DNA of 64,000 nucleotides from Nipponacmea schrenckii (Eukaryota; Mollusca; Gastropoda; Lottiidae). The DNA lies in the NCBI GenBank assembly GCA_030562195.1, contig CM060200.1, positions 42,009,084 through 42,073,083 of the forward strand, in the 5' to 3' direction. The translations under genes were made by a program, and so were the position numbers. Positions 36,850 to 49,099 of this stretch are shown here, in pieces. Positions within the stretch are counted from its first letter, which is position 1. Each line of letters starts with the position of its first letter. The notes under the pieces are model-generated. The model was not told where the DNA came from. It saw nothing but the letters and a program-made list of their open reading frames with translations, and searched no databases.

Positions 36850-38825
36850 TTTTGAAACGTTGATAATTATCTTGTGATTCTTTATAATTTTTAATAAAAC
36901 TCCTGTATGAGTATGTGAACATTGATTATAAATACGAAATATTTTCTATCTATCTTGTGATTCTATATAATATTTATAACACTGCCGTATGAATGTAAAA
37001 CTTGATTAATTATCTGTGATTCTTTATAATATTTAATACACTGCCTGTATGAGTATGTGAAACATTGAGTTAATAAATATCAGAATAGTTAGATATATCT
37101 AGTGATTCTATATAATATTTGATAACACTGTCTGTATGAGTATGTGAAACATTGAGTTAATAAATGTCAGAAATAGTATATCTATATATCTTGTGATTCT
37201 TTATAATATTTGATAACGCTGTCTGTATGAGTATGTTAAACGTGAGTTAATAAATATCAGAAATAGTATATCTATATATCTTGTGATTCTTTATAATATT
37301 TGATAACACTGCCTGTATGAGTATGTGAAACATTGAGTTAATAAATATCAGAAATAGTATATCAATATATCTTGTGATTCTATATAATATTTGATAACAC
37401 TGCCTGTATGAGTATGTGAAACATTGAGTTAATAAATATCAGAAATAGTATATCTATATATCTTGTGATTCTTTAAAATAATAATTTAAATTAAACAAAT
37501 TTTTTGGCCCTGTTATGAGTATGTGAAACATTGAGTTAATAAATATCAGAAATAGTATATCTATATATCTAGTGATTCTATATAATATTTGATAACACTG
37601 TCTGTATGAGTATGTGAAACATTGAGTTAATAAATATCAGAAAGTAGTATATCTATATATCTTGTGATTCTTTATAATATTTGATAACGCTGTCTGTATG
37701 AGTATGTGAAACGCTGAGTTAATAAATATCAGAAATAGTATATCTATATATCTTGTGATTCTTTATAATATTTGATAACACTGCCTGTATGAGTATGTGA
37801 AACATTGAGTTAATAAATATCAGAAATAGTATATCTAAATATCTTGTGATTCTATATAATATTTGATAACACTGCCTGTATGAGTATGTGAAACATTGAG
37901 TTAATAAATATCAGAAATAGTATATCTATATATCTTGTGATTCTATATAATATTTGATAACACTGCCTGTATGAGCATGTGAAACGTTGAGTTAATTATC
38001 TTGTGATTCTTTATAATATTTAATACACTGCCTGTATGAGTATGTGAAACATTGAGTTAATAAATATTAGAAATAGTATATCTATATATCTTGTGATTCT
38101 ATATAATATTTGATAACACTGCCTGTATGAGCATGTAAAACGTTTTAATAAATATCAGAAATAGTATATCTATATATCTTGTGATTCTTTATAATATTTG
38201 ATAACACTGTCTGTATGAGTATGTGAAACATTGAGTTAATAAATATCAGAAATAGTATATCTATATATCTTGTGATTCTTTATAATATTTGATAACACTG
38301 TCTGTATGAGTATGTGAAACATTGAGTTAATAAATATCAGAAATAGTATATCTATATATCTTGTGATTCTTTATAATATTTGATAACACTGTCTGTATGA
38401 GTATGTGAAACATTGAGTTAATAAATATCAGAAATAGTATATCTATATATCTTGTGATTCTTTATAATATTTGATAACGCTGTCTGTATGAGCATGTGAA
38501 ACATTGAGTTAATAAATATCAGAAATAGTATATCTATATATCTTGTGATTCTTTATAATATTTGATAACACTGTCTGTATGAGTATGTGAAACATTGAGT
38601 TAATAAATATCAGAAATAGTATATCTATATATCTTGTGATTCTTTATAATATTTGATAAAAACTGTCTGTATGAGTATGTGAAACATTGAGTTAATAAAT
38701 ATCAGAAATAGTATATCTATATATCTTGTGATTCTTTATAATATTTGATAACACTGTCTGTATGAGTATGTGAAACATTGAGTTAATAAATATCAGAAAT
38801 AGTATATCTAAATATCCTGTGCTTC
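36850..38825 (+). repeat. 91-bp satellite-like array, about 20 copies
   Basis: Unit includes AAATATCAGAAATAGTATAT, CTTGTGATTCTTTATAATAT and CTGTATGAGTATGTGAAACA. Units from about 38150 on are near identical and exactly 91 bp apart (38231, 38322); those at 36850-37050 are diverged and lack parts. Confidence 0.93.
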
Positions 38826-39296
38826 TTTAAGTCTATGTCTATTTCTTTATGTCTTACACACAGTAAATACAGTCGTATTTCACTGTTCTATTGAAGGATT
38901 GTTAAATACTAAAAGGTGATATTGATGTATTTTGATATGACAATATCCAATAGGAAGTGGTGTATAATCTGTTAAGTTTATCGAACGTGATATATGATGA
39001 AATATACTTCGTTTCGTGTTTTGGTAGATTACGATCTTTAAATTTCATATAAGAAATAGTGCAATATCCTGAATATTAATGCTTTTCACGTGTCGTGGAT
39101 ATTTTTGACTTTTCATAATATAGGATTAAAGGATTAAGGATTATGTATTGGAGTAACCGGATTAGAAAGCAGGTAATTTTTAAATATTACATGTAGTATA
39201 TCCACCAGTTTTTGTTTCAAATATTGTTTAAAAATATGAAGGTGCGAATGTTAATCATAACGGTATCGAAATTCACGTGTGCATTTCTTAAGGTAT

Positions 39297-39551
39297 TTAA
39301 ATGGTATACTCCCTCTTAGTATGACAGAAAAATTAAAATTTTAAAACTTGGTCAAATTGAGTATTTTTTCATCGGTGGACTTACCTGGTGTCAAAACTAT
39401 ACAACAGAATCTCTCTATAAACTAATAAATTCATAATATTGGTAATGATCCATTGTAAGTAATTTGAAAACCGACTAACGATGTATTCTCTTATTAACTA
39501 AGTTTGAGACTTTAAATTTTATGTCCATTCTAAGAGGAAGCATACCTTTAA
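39297..39551. mobile_element. TTAA palindromic MITE, compact copy
   Basis: TTAA at 39297-39300 and 39548-39551. Left TGGTATACTCCCTCTTAGTA, right inverted AGGTATGCTTCCTCTTAGAA. The interior has one left and one right arm around a spacer, without tandem expansion. It is the best reference for the unexpanded structure. Confidence 0.72.
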
Positions 39552-40264
39552 TATTAAACTAAAATATTTAGAAAATTCAAAAAAGTTAAAAAGGAAATAA
39601 TAAATTTAAAACTTATCAATTAAAGTTGTAACACCACCTAATTTTAATTTGTGTAACTGTTTGTTACGTTTGTTTGTACAAGTTGATGTAACAGCAGTCG
39701 AGATGGCAGACGACAAACAATTCCGCCATGTTTTTATTCTTTGATCTACCATCTTACTCGTGATGTAGAATTTTTTAACATTTTTGTGTATTTTCTATCA
39801 ATTACTTGTTTGTACGTAGACCTACTGTAGGGTGGTAATAAGTTAGATTTTCTGTTTGTCTTTTTTGTACCACATGGACTGAGAGTCGGTAAAGCTTCTA
39901 AAACGCAGATTCAGTTGCATCCCTCTCAGGAAATGATGAAACTTCACAATAAACCACATGGGGTCAAAACGCTTCAAATCATATGACTTACCACTTTTCT
40001 AAAGCTGTGCGATAGAACGAAAAACAAATATGAAATCCGGATTCTTTTACCATAGCGTAGGGGTCTAAATAGGACTCTTTACCGATGCGTAGAGGTACTA
40101 TTACCATATAAGAATTATGACCTATATATTCAAACATTTGGTGACTGCCAGTGTTTCTTGTAACCTAGGAAAACATCTTGTGTCATGATGAAGATTGTAC
40201 ATCTGAAACATGATGTAGACCTCAAATAGGGGCGTTTCAAATACCGAGAAACCTTTCAAGAATT

Positions 40265-40597
40265 CAAATTTAAGGAATGAACATAAAGTTTGACTATTAT
40301 AAACTTGTCCAATATTAGAGCTCTATTTATCAGTAGATATACCTGCTGCCATAATATGATAAATGAATATCAAAAAAGCAAATAGTTATCCATAAATATG
40401 CATTTGATAATTGAAAAAACGTGTAATAAATTGATTAAGCGTTTTTCAATAATTACTTAGTTTTGAAAGTTTTCCACATTTTTCAGGGATTCTGTTACTT
40501 TATGACACGAGGTAAGTTCACTGATGAATGTATACACATATTGACCATTCTTGAGAACTTATATTTTACGTCATTCTAAGACGCAGTATCACTTTAA
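40265..40597. mobile_element. TTAA palindromic MITE, left end eroded
   Basis: Right end GACGCAGTATCACT next to TTAA (40594-40597). The left terminal repeat is only partly kept (GGAATGAACATAAAG near 40274). The two arms are single copies. Confidence 0.6.
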
Positions 40598-41209
40598 CAA
40601 TTTTTTCAGTATTCTTTATCAGAAGATATCGTCAAGTTTTATTGATGACATCACCAGTATGACATGACGTCATTCTTGGCCAATATTCAGAAATACATCA
40701 GAATTTCTTTTGTTATTTTTCTGTAAATTACAAATATTATACGGATATTACTTAATATATTTATAAGTTACTGGAAAAACATTCATAATCGTATCTATTA
40801 ATAAGTCTTATTTTTACTGTCCAGAGTATTATTATTTGTTATAACGGCCTCGTGTTATTATGGTGTATTTAACCGTAACATATCGTTGGATATTCTATTC
40901 GTGTTTATGAAATAAAGGTAAATCACTTGCATATTTTACTAATTTCATATCTACCTGTTTATATTTGGTCTGATTTTTTCGATTTTGTTAATATTCATGT
41001 ATTGAAGATCGGTTTAATCGTATCCTGCCTTAAGTTCCCGATCAGTAAAATAATAATTCGTATCCTAAAACTGTCAAAGCAAGTTTCTGACAATCGAGCG
41101 GGACTCAACTAGAAAAAAATCAAGATTTTAAGAAACACAGTAATGATGTTGGCTAATAAAACTCAACTGTCAATCGATTGATCAGTCCAAAGTTAAGTTG
41201 AATGATGAA
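40598..41209. other. gene-free stretch
   Basis: Nothing recognised; the 61-codon frame at 40927 has no supporting features. Confidence 0.3.
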
Positions 41210-41347
41210 GATACAAGATAAATTGACAGTTGGAAATTGCAAAAGGATTAGGCAATTTTCCTCATTGCACCTTGCATGGCGTTACCCCTCTTTATTAGTC
41301 CATGAGGTGCGGAACAGTAGGACGTAAAACTCCATTCATTTCAAGTT
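41210..41347 (+). mobile_element. SINE 3' half
   Basis: Body end (attgcaccttgcatggcgtt) plus GTAGGACGTAAAACTCCATT terminus. The best-preserved 3' end in the window. Confidence 0.55.
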
Positions 41348-42639
41348 CAGTAAAACCTGTAAATAATGTGAAATGACGAGTAAGAAGTATAACGTGCTAA
41401 AATCAACAATAAAACTATATCTACACTGTTTCAATTAAAACACTCTCTAACGATACAACTATTCTAATCTTTATATCTTTAAATAACTTGTTAATTCCGT
41501 AAAGGGATATACCCACATACTTTAAATCTTCTATATTAGTCTAGTCTGGAAGACAATCTTTCTTTTTGTCAATGAAGACTAGCGTCATGCTGTACGGTAT
41601 GCTGTGTCCCATAAGGGTCATTTTTAAAAATCATATGTAAACTGTAAAGGGTTCAAAGGTAAGATATCCTAGACCTGAAACTGTATAGTACATGTATTTC
41701 TAACAAAGACCTTAAAGTAAAAATATTGTCACATCTATATACTAATTTCTTTCTCTGAAATAACAAATCTAATCTAAAACTAAAATACAAGGTAAGGTAA
41801 AAGAGCTTTCTGAAATAATGAAAAATATTATATATAATTTCCTGATCCGAATATACAATAAAATATACATTAACAGTGACAATTTAACGACTGCATCACT
41901 TTGCCGTTGACTATTGACTATAAAGATTAAAGTGTAGCCTAGTCAGTTAAAGTAAACAATTTAAATTCTGGTAATATTTTAATAAGTTTACTTGTTTGAA
42001 GTTTTAAAGTTATCAGTTCGGTTCAAGGTTTTGTAAATCGTCAGTTTGAATTGTGCTGAAAATATTTTAAATTAGATTATGTTTTATTTGTTTTAAGCGT
42101 CGATAGCCATGTAGTCAAGTTATAATATTGTAATTATAAAATAATTTCTTTTTAAATAAAATAATTAAAAAAAATTGAAAATTTGTAGGGAAAAATTTTT
42201 TAAAAAGAAAAAAAATTTCTTGCCCCTCTGGATAAATTTACTTGCCCCTCCGGATAAATCACTTGTCCGCCAGGAATAAATAACTTCCCCATCGTGACAC
42301 TCAAGCCTGGCTACTGTCCTGACTGTGGTATGCCAGAAGGTCACATCTTGTGGTATGTCACCCCTAACAGTTACCTGTCAATATATAGATAGTGTTTTGA
42401 CAGTAAGTCAACAGTCTCTCTACGTTTTACTTATAGTCAATATACCTAGATTTATTGGGGTCGCCGGTAGTTCGGTCTCGTCTGGGGCTCGTTTCTCAAA
42501 AAATCTTACGATCAAACATAGGTCTTAAGTGCAGATTTTATCGTAGGCTAAATGGCGTTTCTCAAAAAAAGAGTAGGCTAAATTTATCGATAGTTCTTTA
42601 CATGACGTCATTTGCATGGTTACGTCGAACAAATGGTGG
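41348..42639. other. gene-free stretch
   Basis: At 42215-42290 a short direct repeat (ttacttgcccctc.ggataaat) occurs about three times. At 42490-42590 a CGTTTCTCAAAAAA block recurs. No exon seen. Confidence 0.35.
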
Positions 42640-42850
42640 CTGTGGGTTCTAATCTCGATCGGCATGTAAAAGTTCGATGACCTTGAATAAGTCATCTTCA
42701 CTCATAATTCCAGTCTACCCAGCTGTAAATGGGTACGGATAATCTGGGAAAGATCGATGCCAAGAAGTTTGGCCAAGGACCAGCTGGTAGAAAAGATCCC
42801 GTGAACCTCAGTTGTTATTCTTGTAAAATCACCCATGTTATCAATATTTC
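42640..42850 (+). mobile_element. second SINE family, source of the GGATCC arrays
   Basis: Has a B-box-like GGGTTCTAATCTCGATCGGC, then caccCAGCTGTAAATGGGTAC-type sequence (CAGCTGTAAATGGGTACGGA) and a tail ccaaggaccagctggtagaa followed by aagatcccgtgaacctcag. The tail, inverted, is the unit of the arrays at 31545-32330, 52060-52420 and 61600-61860. The last 30 bp of the window (63970-64000) start another copy. Confidence 0.6.
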
Positions 42851-43989
42851 CGTATATGTGAACATTAATAAAACAAACCGTTTATAGAGGTGTGTTGATT
42901 GACCCCTTTAGAATCACGTGACATTCATGAATATTCATACCTTAGTGCCTTAAATAAGGTTTAGCCTACCTGATATGTTTTACCCTTATCTTAGGCTGAT
43001 ATTGTTTATTGTGAGTAGGCCTAGACATATTTTAATTGATCAAGAACTATTTCATACGGGTCATATAGGCCATGATAATATTTCAGAAGTACTAATAGGG
43101 TTTTGTGTTTAAGGATCTTTTACAATAGATAAATATAAGGCTAGAATATCTCGGACTATATAACGGTATGTTTATTGTATATCCCTATACCCTTTATTTA
43201 TTGACCTATTATATATTAGGCTCTATGTGAGGCGTAACCTGGAGGGAGGGAGGGGGTGGGGGCCAGTAACCCTATCGCCGCCATATCAATGTCCTCTATA
43301 TAGACCCTTTTTCGTGGCTGATAATCCCTCTGTAAAAAATATCATGCCACGGATTGTTGAATTGATATCACCTTGTTGTTTATTCCATCTATATGGGCGA
43401 ATTAATATGGAATTCTGTTCCTTCTCCTTCCAAATGGTCCAGTTGAGAAGAAATATAGGATAACGACCCTCTCTACCAATTCATACCCAGTCTACACCCC
43501 TATATAATATTGTATGGTATATGGACCCTATGTTTGTCAACTATTGTCGACTTACAATATCTTTTCTTGTCGTTTTAAAATGTTATATTTACTTGACAAT
43601 TTCAACACGAGTTGTCTAATTATTATAGTTCTAAAAGATTTAGACTCAGGATTATTTTCGAGAAAATAGCCAGGTTTGGTTGGAGTTTATATGTTTTATT
43701 TAAAAGGTTTTTTAATATGTATGTGTATTTGTATATAGAGCCCCTATCTATATCAGTCTCATCCTCACGCTTGTTACACGACAGTGAAATATAGAAAGCC
43801 TTTGAAATACACAAAGGGAACTGGTTTCAATGTAGATTAATATTACATATTCAATTATATAAAATACCCCATTTCAACTCTAGGCATACGTTTATTTCAT
43901 GATCTCCAAAGGTCATGATGGTCGGTCTTTTTTCCTGTTTTATTTTTGGACCTATGAGGGTCATTCCCTTATACCCCCTCACCCCGCGC
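42851..43989. other. gene-free stretch
   Basis: No exon or element recognised; short frames overlapping on both strands at 43612-43814 are chance. Confidence 0.3.
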
Positions 43990-44470
43990 TCTTAAATCAT
44001 TTAGATATCTTTCCTAATATTACTGTGCCTAAAAGAGTGTGCCAAAGAACATTGTGCTTGGATGACCTGTGCCTATAAAATTGTGCATCAAGTACATGGT
44101 TTTTTGCCTAAATTATCGTGTGCCTAAACTGTGCCTAAATGATCTCGTGTCTAAATAACATCATGCCTTAAATGACTCGTACCGATAAAAGTGTGCCTAA
44201 ATAACATAGTGCCTAAATGTGCCTAAATGATCGTGTGCCTATAAATACTGTGCCTATAAAAACTGTGCCTAAAACATTTTGCCTAAATGACCCATACCTA
44301 TGAAAGTGTGCCTAAATTACCGGAGCTACGTGATCTAATGCCTGTTAATATTGTGCCTAAATAGCATTGTGCCTCAATGATCGTATGCTTATAAGAACCG
44401 TACCTAAATAGCATTGTGCCTGAATAATCGTATGCCAATAAGAAGTGTGTCTAAAGTACCGTGTCTATCT
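43990..44470 (+). repeat. degenerate TGTGCCTAAA repeat
   Basis: TGTGCCTAAA(T/A) recurs about 20 times with spacers of 10-20 bp such as TGATCGTG and TATAAAA. A decayed minisatellite. Confidence 0.75.
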
Positions 44471-45729
44471 ATGTAAACCAATATAGGATAAAAGGTTAAT
44501 CTACGGGCAAGCCGCCGTCACGATACCGTACCACCACAGTTATTGGACAGTAAGGGCTAATCTAGGTCTTAATCCATCGTTAATCCACACCACGTGACCT
44601 TTATACCCTTCTGTCTCACAGAGATCAATCTTACACTGTGTTGTGACCGAATCGACTGACTAGGATAGTTCGCACCTGACCGATATAGACGAAACGACTC
44701 GTAATGACATTTGTTGAAATCTTTGTTTTAAGAGATTTAACAGAGTATTTACAACTCTCGACTCACAACGACCTGAATATTGAGGTTAAAACCGATTTAA
44801 TTAGATAGAGAAATAAAAACAGGGAATTTATTCCTCAGTTTTGGGTTAATGGTAAGATTAACATTATCAAAAAGGCACTGGCCGAGGTCGTGGAGTAAGC
44901 CACAAGCCCGTAAAGAGTCAGCATACCAAAAGGTGGGGGGGGGCAGAACAAATGACTTTCTCTAATTGAGCACTATCAAAATTTTTTCAAGGCCAAATCA
45001 AGGGTATGAGACGGTTTTTGTAAGTAAGTTAGCTGAAATAATTAAAAGATAAGGGAGTCTCAAGTCATATTTATTTCTCCGTATTTTTGCAAGTATGGTT
45101 AAAAGAGATTAACGCAACTGCTATTTGTTCATGAAATGGATAATTTAAAATCTATTTCTCTGTAACAAACAACGCCATGAAGTGGGCATTAAGTTTTTTT
45201 TGTTATAATTGCGTTATACTATTGGTTCTCGGTTTGAACAGAGATCAATGATGGGCTAATATCCTTTGTGAATATAGGTTGACATATTCTAGTCTGGACG
45301 ACAGGTGACAGGTAGGATAGACTTAGTGAAACAATTTAGATTCTGCCTTTAGAATAAGGATGAAGTCTGGACCCGGTGGGGCAGATTATAAATATCTGTT
45401 GTTTTAGATTGTAGACTGCAGTAATTATAGATATTTCCTTAATATATCTAGAACATATTCTAAGTTTGATCTTAACCTACTGAGTCTAAAAGAACTCCCA
45501 ATCTCAGAGAATCAGACATTCCAGTGAGAATTAGACTTCAAACACTAATACTACTTGACATTCCAGGGTGGAATTACGCTCTGTAAGGGTTATTGGAAAT
45601 AATTCTGATTTGTAAGAATGAACTTGCCGTGGATATTTCAGACAATACCGGTGGAACTAGAGTTCTAACATTCCGAGAGAGATTACTAGTTAACAGGTAA
45701 TACAGATTCTCAAAATAAACCTGTTTTAT
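44471..45729. other. gene-free stretch
   Basis: No exon or repeat family recognised. Confidence 0.3.
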
Positions 45730-46175
45730 TGGAATTTATTACTTTGTTATACTTAGTGATACTTAGTCATATTGTGTTACTGTCGAAACGTTGTGATATA
45801 AAACCAATGTTTATGTATTATTGTCGAAACGTTCTGATATCTAACCAGTGATGATGTGTTTTTGTTGAAACGTTGTGATATCGAACCAGTGTTGATGTGT
45901 TATTGTCGAAACGTTGTGAAATCGAACTAATATTTACGTTTTTTTGTCGAAACGTTGTGATATCAAACCAGTGTTGATGTGTTTTTGTCGAAACATTGTA
46001 ATATCGAAGCAATGTTAATGTATTAATGTCGAAAGTTGTGATTTAAATCAATGTTCAATGTATAATTGTCGAAACGTTGTGGTATATGATATAGACTCAT
46101 AGAGTTCTATGTAGCACATATATAACTCTATGTATAGACTCCAATGTTAATGTATCATTGTCGAAACGTTGCGGA
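45730..46175 (+). repeat. ~42-bp repeat with GTCGAAACGTTGTGATAT, about 9 copies
   Basis: Unit TTGTCGAAACGTTGTGATAT followed by CGAACCAGTGTTGATGTGTTA. The last copies are interrupted by other sequence. It shares the CGAAACG core with the hairpin elements. Confidence 0.85.
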
Positions 46176-47504
46176 CTAGAAATATTTTAACGTAGAAAAT
46201 CAATTTTTCCACTCTAATTATTAAGTGATATAAAAGTGATTGATAAAATACGAAGATAGAAATTGATTATTGAACGGTGATAGAAAATCTCGGGTAGAAA
46301 AATACATCAACTTTGATTTATAGATTATCGTTACAAATCAATTATAGCTAGATTGAAACAGTTACACATCCAGGTCAGGTCAGGGGTGGAGGGGGGGGGG
46401 TAGTTATGGTATCTATAGGGGGTGGGGTGGCACTGGATGATATTTTATCTATATTCATGTGCGTTGGGCAGGTTTTAATATTTTAGTTGGTAGAGATGAA
46501 GAAAATGGGTGGTAGAGGGATTAATTTTTGTAAAATTTTTGACGACAGAGCTTGAAATAAACGTATATAGTCTTATTTAGTACTTGTTGACTTCTTGTAC
46601 GGATTTGACATCTTTAAACTTTATTTTAAAGACAAAATACAGTTTTGTATGTGTGAGGGCGGGAAAGCTCTTGGAGATTTTCGTCTGACATCCTATAGCA
46701 GACGTCATAACGTGACGTCATATTTCATTTATTCAGGATATCTCCAAAGTGAAAATGTCGAGTGGTGATGATTTTGATATTTTAATAGTTTCGAATCTTT
46801 GATCTTTGACTTCATCCATGTCTTACAGATCGTATAGTTATCAATAAACGGAAATTGAACTCTCTTCACACTTCCGTCATTTCGTCTCCATCTTTCTCTA
46901 TAATATCTTCAAATCCTTGTTTCTTTTTTCATTTTGATTAGAGTTCAATTTTAAATCACAGGATACTAGAACATTGAAGGTAGGATAATACAAGATGGAT
47001 ATCTTTGTTTGTTAAAAAAAGCACTAAAAAATCTTGAAATAATATGATCGTATGTTGTTGTTTGATTGGTAGTAAAGAGTCGGGAATATATTTAGGTCTA
47101 AGTATAGTCTCTTGACAGCCGAATCATTGCTCTTGTATACCATACAAAATTAAACTTACATCATAGCGATCACCAGTTGTGTTTGATTGCGAAAAGCGTT
47201 TCTAACGCTACTCTCACGAAAGTGAATTGTGTTCACTACTTCTGACCACTTCAATTATATACAACCATATATAACTGGTTATCACTATAGTGTGACGGCC
47301 CTTTAGTGTTTCGGTTGCTCTTTTATAATTTTTTAAAACCGATTGTTTCTATTGAGTTTCCTATGAAAATGGTATATTAATGTTTTGTTACATTATTGAA
47401 GTCGTGACTCTGGAATTCCCTGTCTCCCAGAGGAACCATTATGCTCAGTAAAATCGTTATTTTTCATTGTTACATAGTTTTTGTGTTTATTCACTAAACG
47501 GCAT
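46176..47504. other. upstream region of the FAM167-like gene
   Basis: A perfect CRE palindrome TGACGTCA at 46713-46720 and a run of ten Gs near 46390. 5' non-coding exons of the gene could lie here but were not identified. Confidence 0.3.
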
Positions 47505-47730
47505 TTAGTAAAGGTGTCGAATAAAATAAACAAATTCTATATAGATATACAGATAACAATTACTATATTTTTAAGCAACGTTTCGACCAGCGTTCTGTAG
47601 TCTTTATTAACCAATGCATGAATGTATAAAGACCACAGAACGCTGGTTGAAACGTCGTCGCTTAAATAAAGTTAGTAATTGTAATCTATAAAAGTTGGTT
47701 TATTTTAGTATCTGTGTACCTTGTATCCAA
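47505..47730. repeat. large imperfect palindrome with CGCTGGTTGAAACGTCG arms
   Basis: Left arm (ataaaataaac, attctatatagat, acaattacta, aacgtttcgaccagcgttct) is inverted at 47625-47730 (agaacgctggttgaaacgtc, agttagtaattgtaatctat). Centre at about 47614. The right arm also stands alone at 900-985. Confidence 0.78.
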
Positions 47731-49091
47731 GGTTTCTGAGTCTCCAATAACATTGACATAGTTTAAATTCTTCTCACCAAACTTTTATTATAGGTCCTGA
47801 ATATTGTTTACAATTTATAGGACCTGAAGATATACACTCGTCTAAATATTTACTTTACTATTGTCATCTAAATATAACACTTTAAAAAAAAAATTCAATT
47901 GCCACTTTAGCCAATCGGTGTACTCCAGGCTCAAATAGCTACCCATCGTCCTACAAGATTTGTGCCCCCCCCACTCCCCACACTGAAATGTCCTTTTTTT
48001 AAATTAAGGAAATAAAAGCTTATGAGCTTTAATTTGAAATCACGTGGCCCCACCTCTAAACCTACAATACCCTAACCCCTTCCGACTGATGGTTCATGAC
48101 AAAAGCTAAAATTGAATTCAATTTTGTGTACAAGCAGATTTTCCAAGGACCGTATCACTTTAAAATTATAAACCGTGAAAATTGTTGAAGAAATAAAATG
48201 ACAGATTGGGTGAGATTAATAATGGGTTTTGATTTCACGGTCGATAGGCGGTCCCTTTTTCATACAAACGGCCACAAATACTGTACAAAACATAGATAGG
48301 GCTAGAGAGGTAGGAGATTTGGGGGTCGTCATTGTGTTCAAAAATTTGGGGAAACGATCTGGATATCTTCTGGTCATACATTGTAATCGTTTGGGTGCCG
48401 TGACATCATGAAAGATGCCAGTTTTCCGTCCAGACAGATATAGGCCTACCCAGAACGCTACCCCTGAGAATATAGGGTCCCTTCAACCACTAATAGGGGA
48501 GGGTGTCGTTTATCTTTAAACTGATATCGTGACTGCTATTGTTACTATTTTTTTAAAATAAAACGCGGTTAAAATTTCTTTGTTCTTTTTAAAATCTGTA
48601 TTTGTCTGTTTAAGGGGTTTGATTAGCCCAGATGTTTTTTGGCAAGTGTAGCAATTGAGCACCCCCACCCCCACATTCTTGAATTAGTAATCGGGTTACA
48701 GCCCGACTGTTACATTAATACCCTCGTCTACCATATTTCTATTTTTTTGTTAAAAGTGTGCGTTAGGCTACCTGTATATGAGCAATATTATACATTTTTA
48801 TAAAAAGTTTGTTCTTTGACTTGTGAGATATTATCACCCAACCTCCATTTTCCAAATTTAGAAGCGAGGGTGGTTAGGGGTAGTTTTGTCTAAGCAATTC
48901 CCTACGAACTTTAATTTACATCGTATTTCTGATCTTAATAGATAATTCTGGACGTTTCTCTAGAACTATCGAGTCAGTCGACGATAGCTAGACCTTCACG
49001 GTGGACCGCTTGTTTTTGAGTTACAATATTAAGTTTTTGTCGTATTTCGTTTTTTAAGTAAGATTGCCAATTTGTAATTTTATATTTTCAG
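47731..49091. other. upstream intron/leader region of the FAM167-like gene
   Basis: No exon recognised before the acceptor at 49090/49091. Confidence 0.3.
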
Positions 49092-49099
49092 GATAAGGG

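Noticed and set aside
42325..42652. Two overlapping short frames
   Set aside because: Lie over the start of a SINE region with repeated CGTTTCTCAAAAAA blocks; no coding support.
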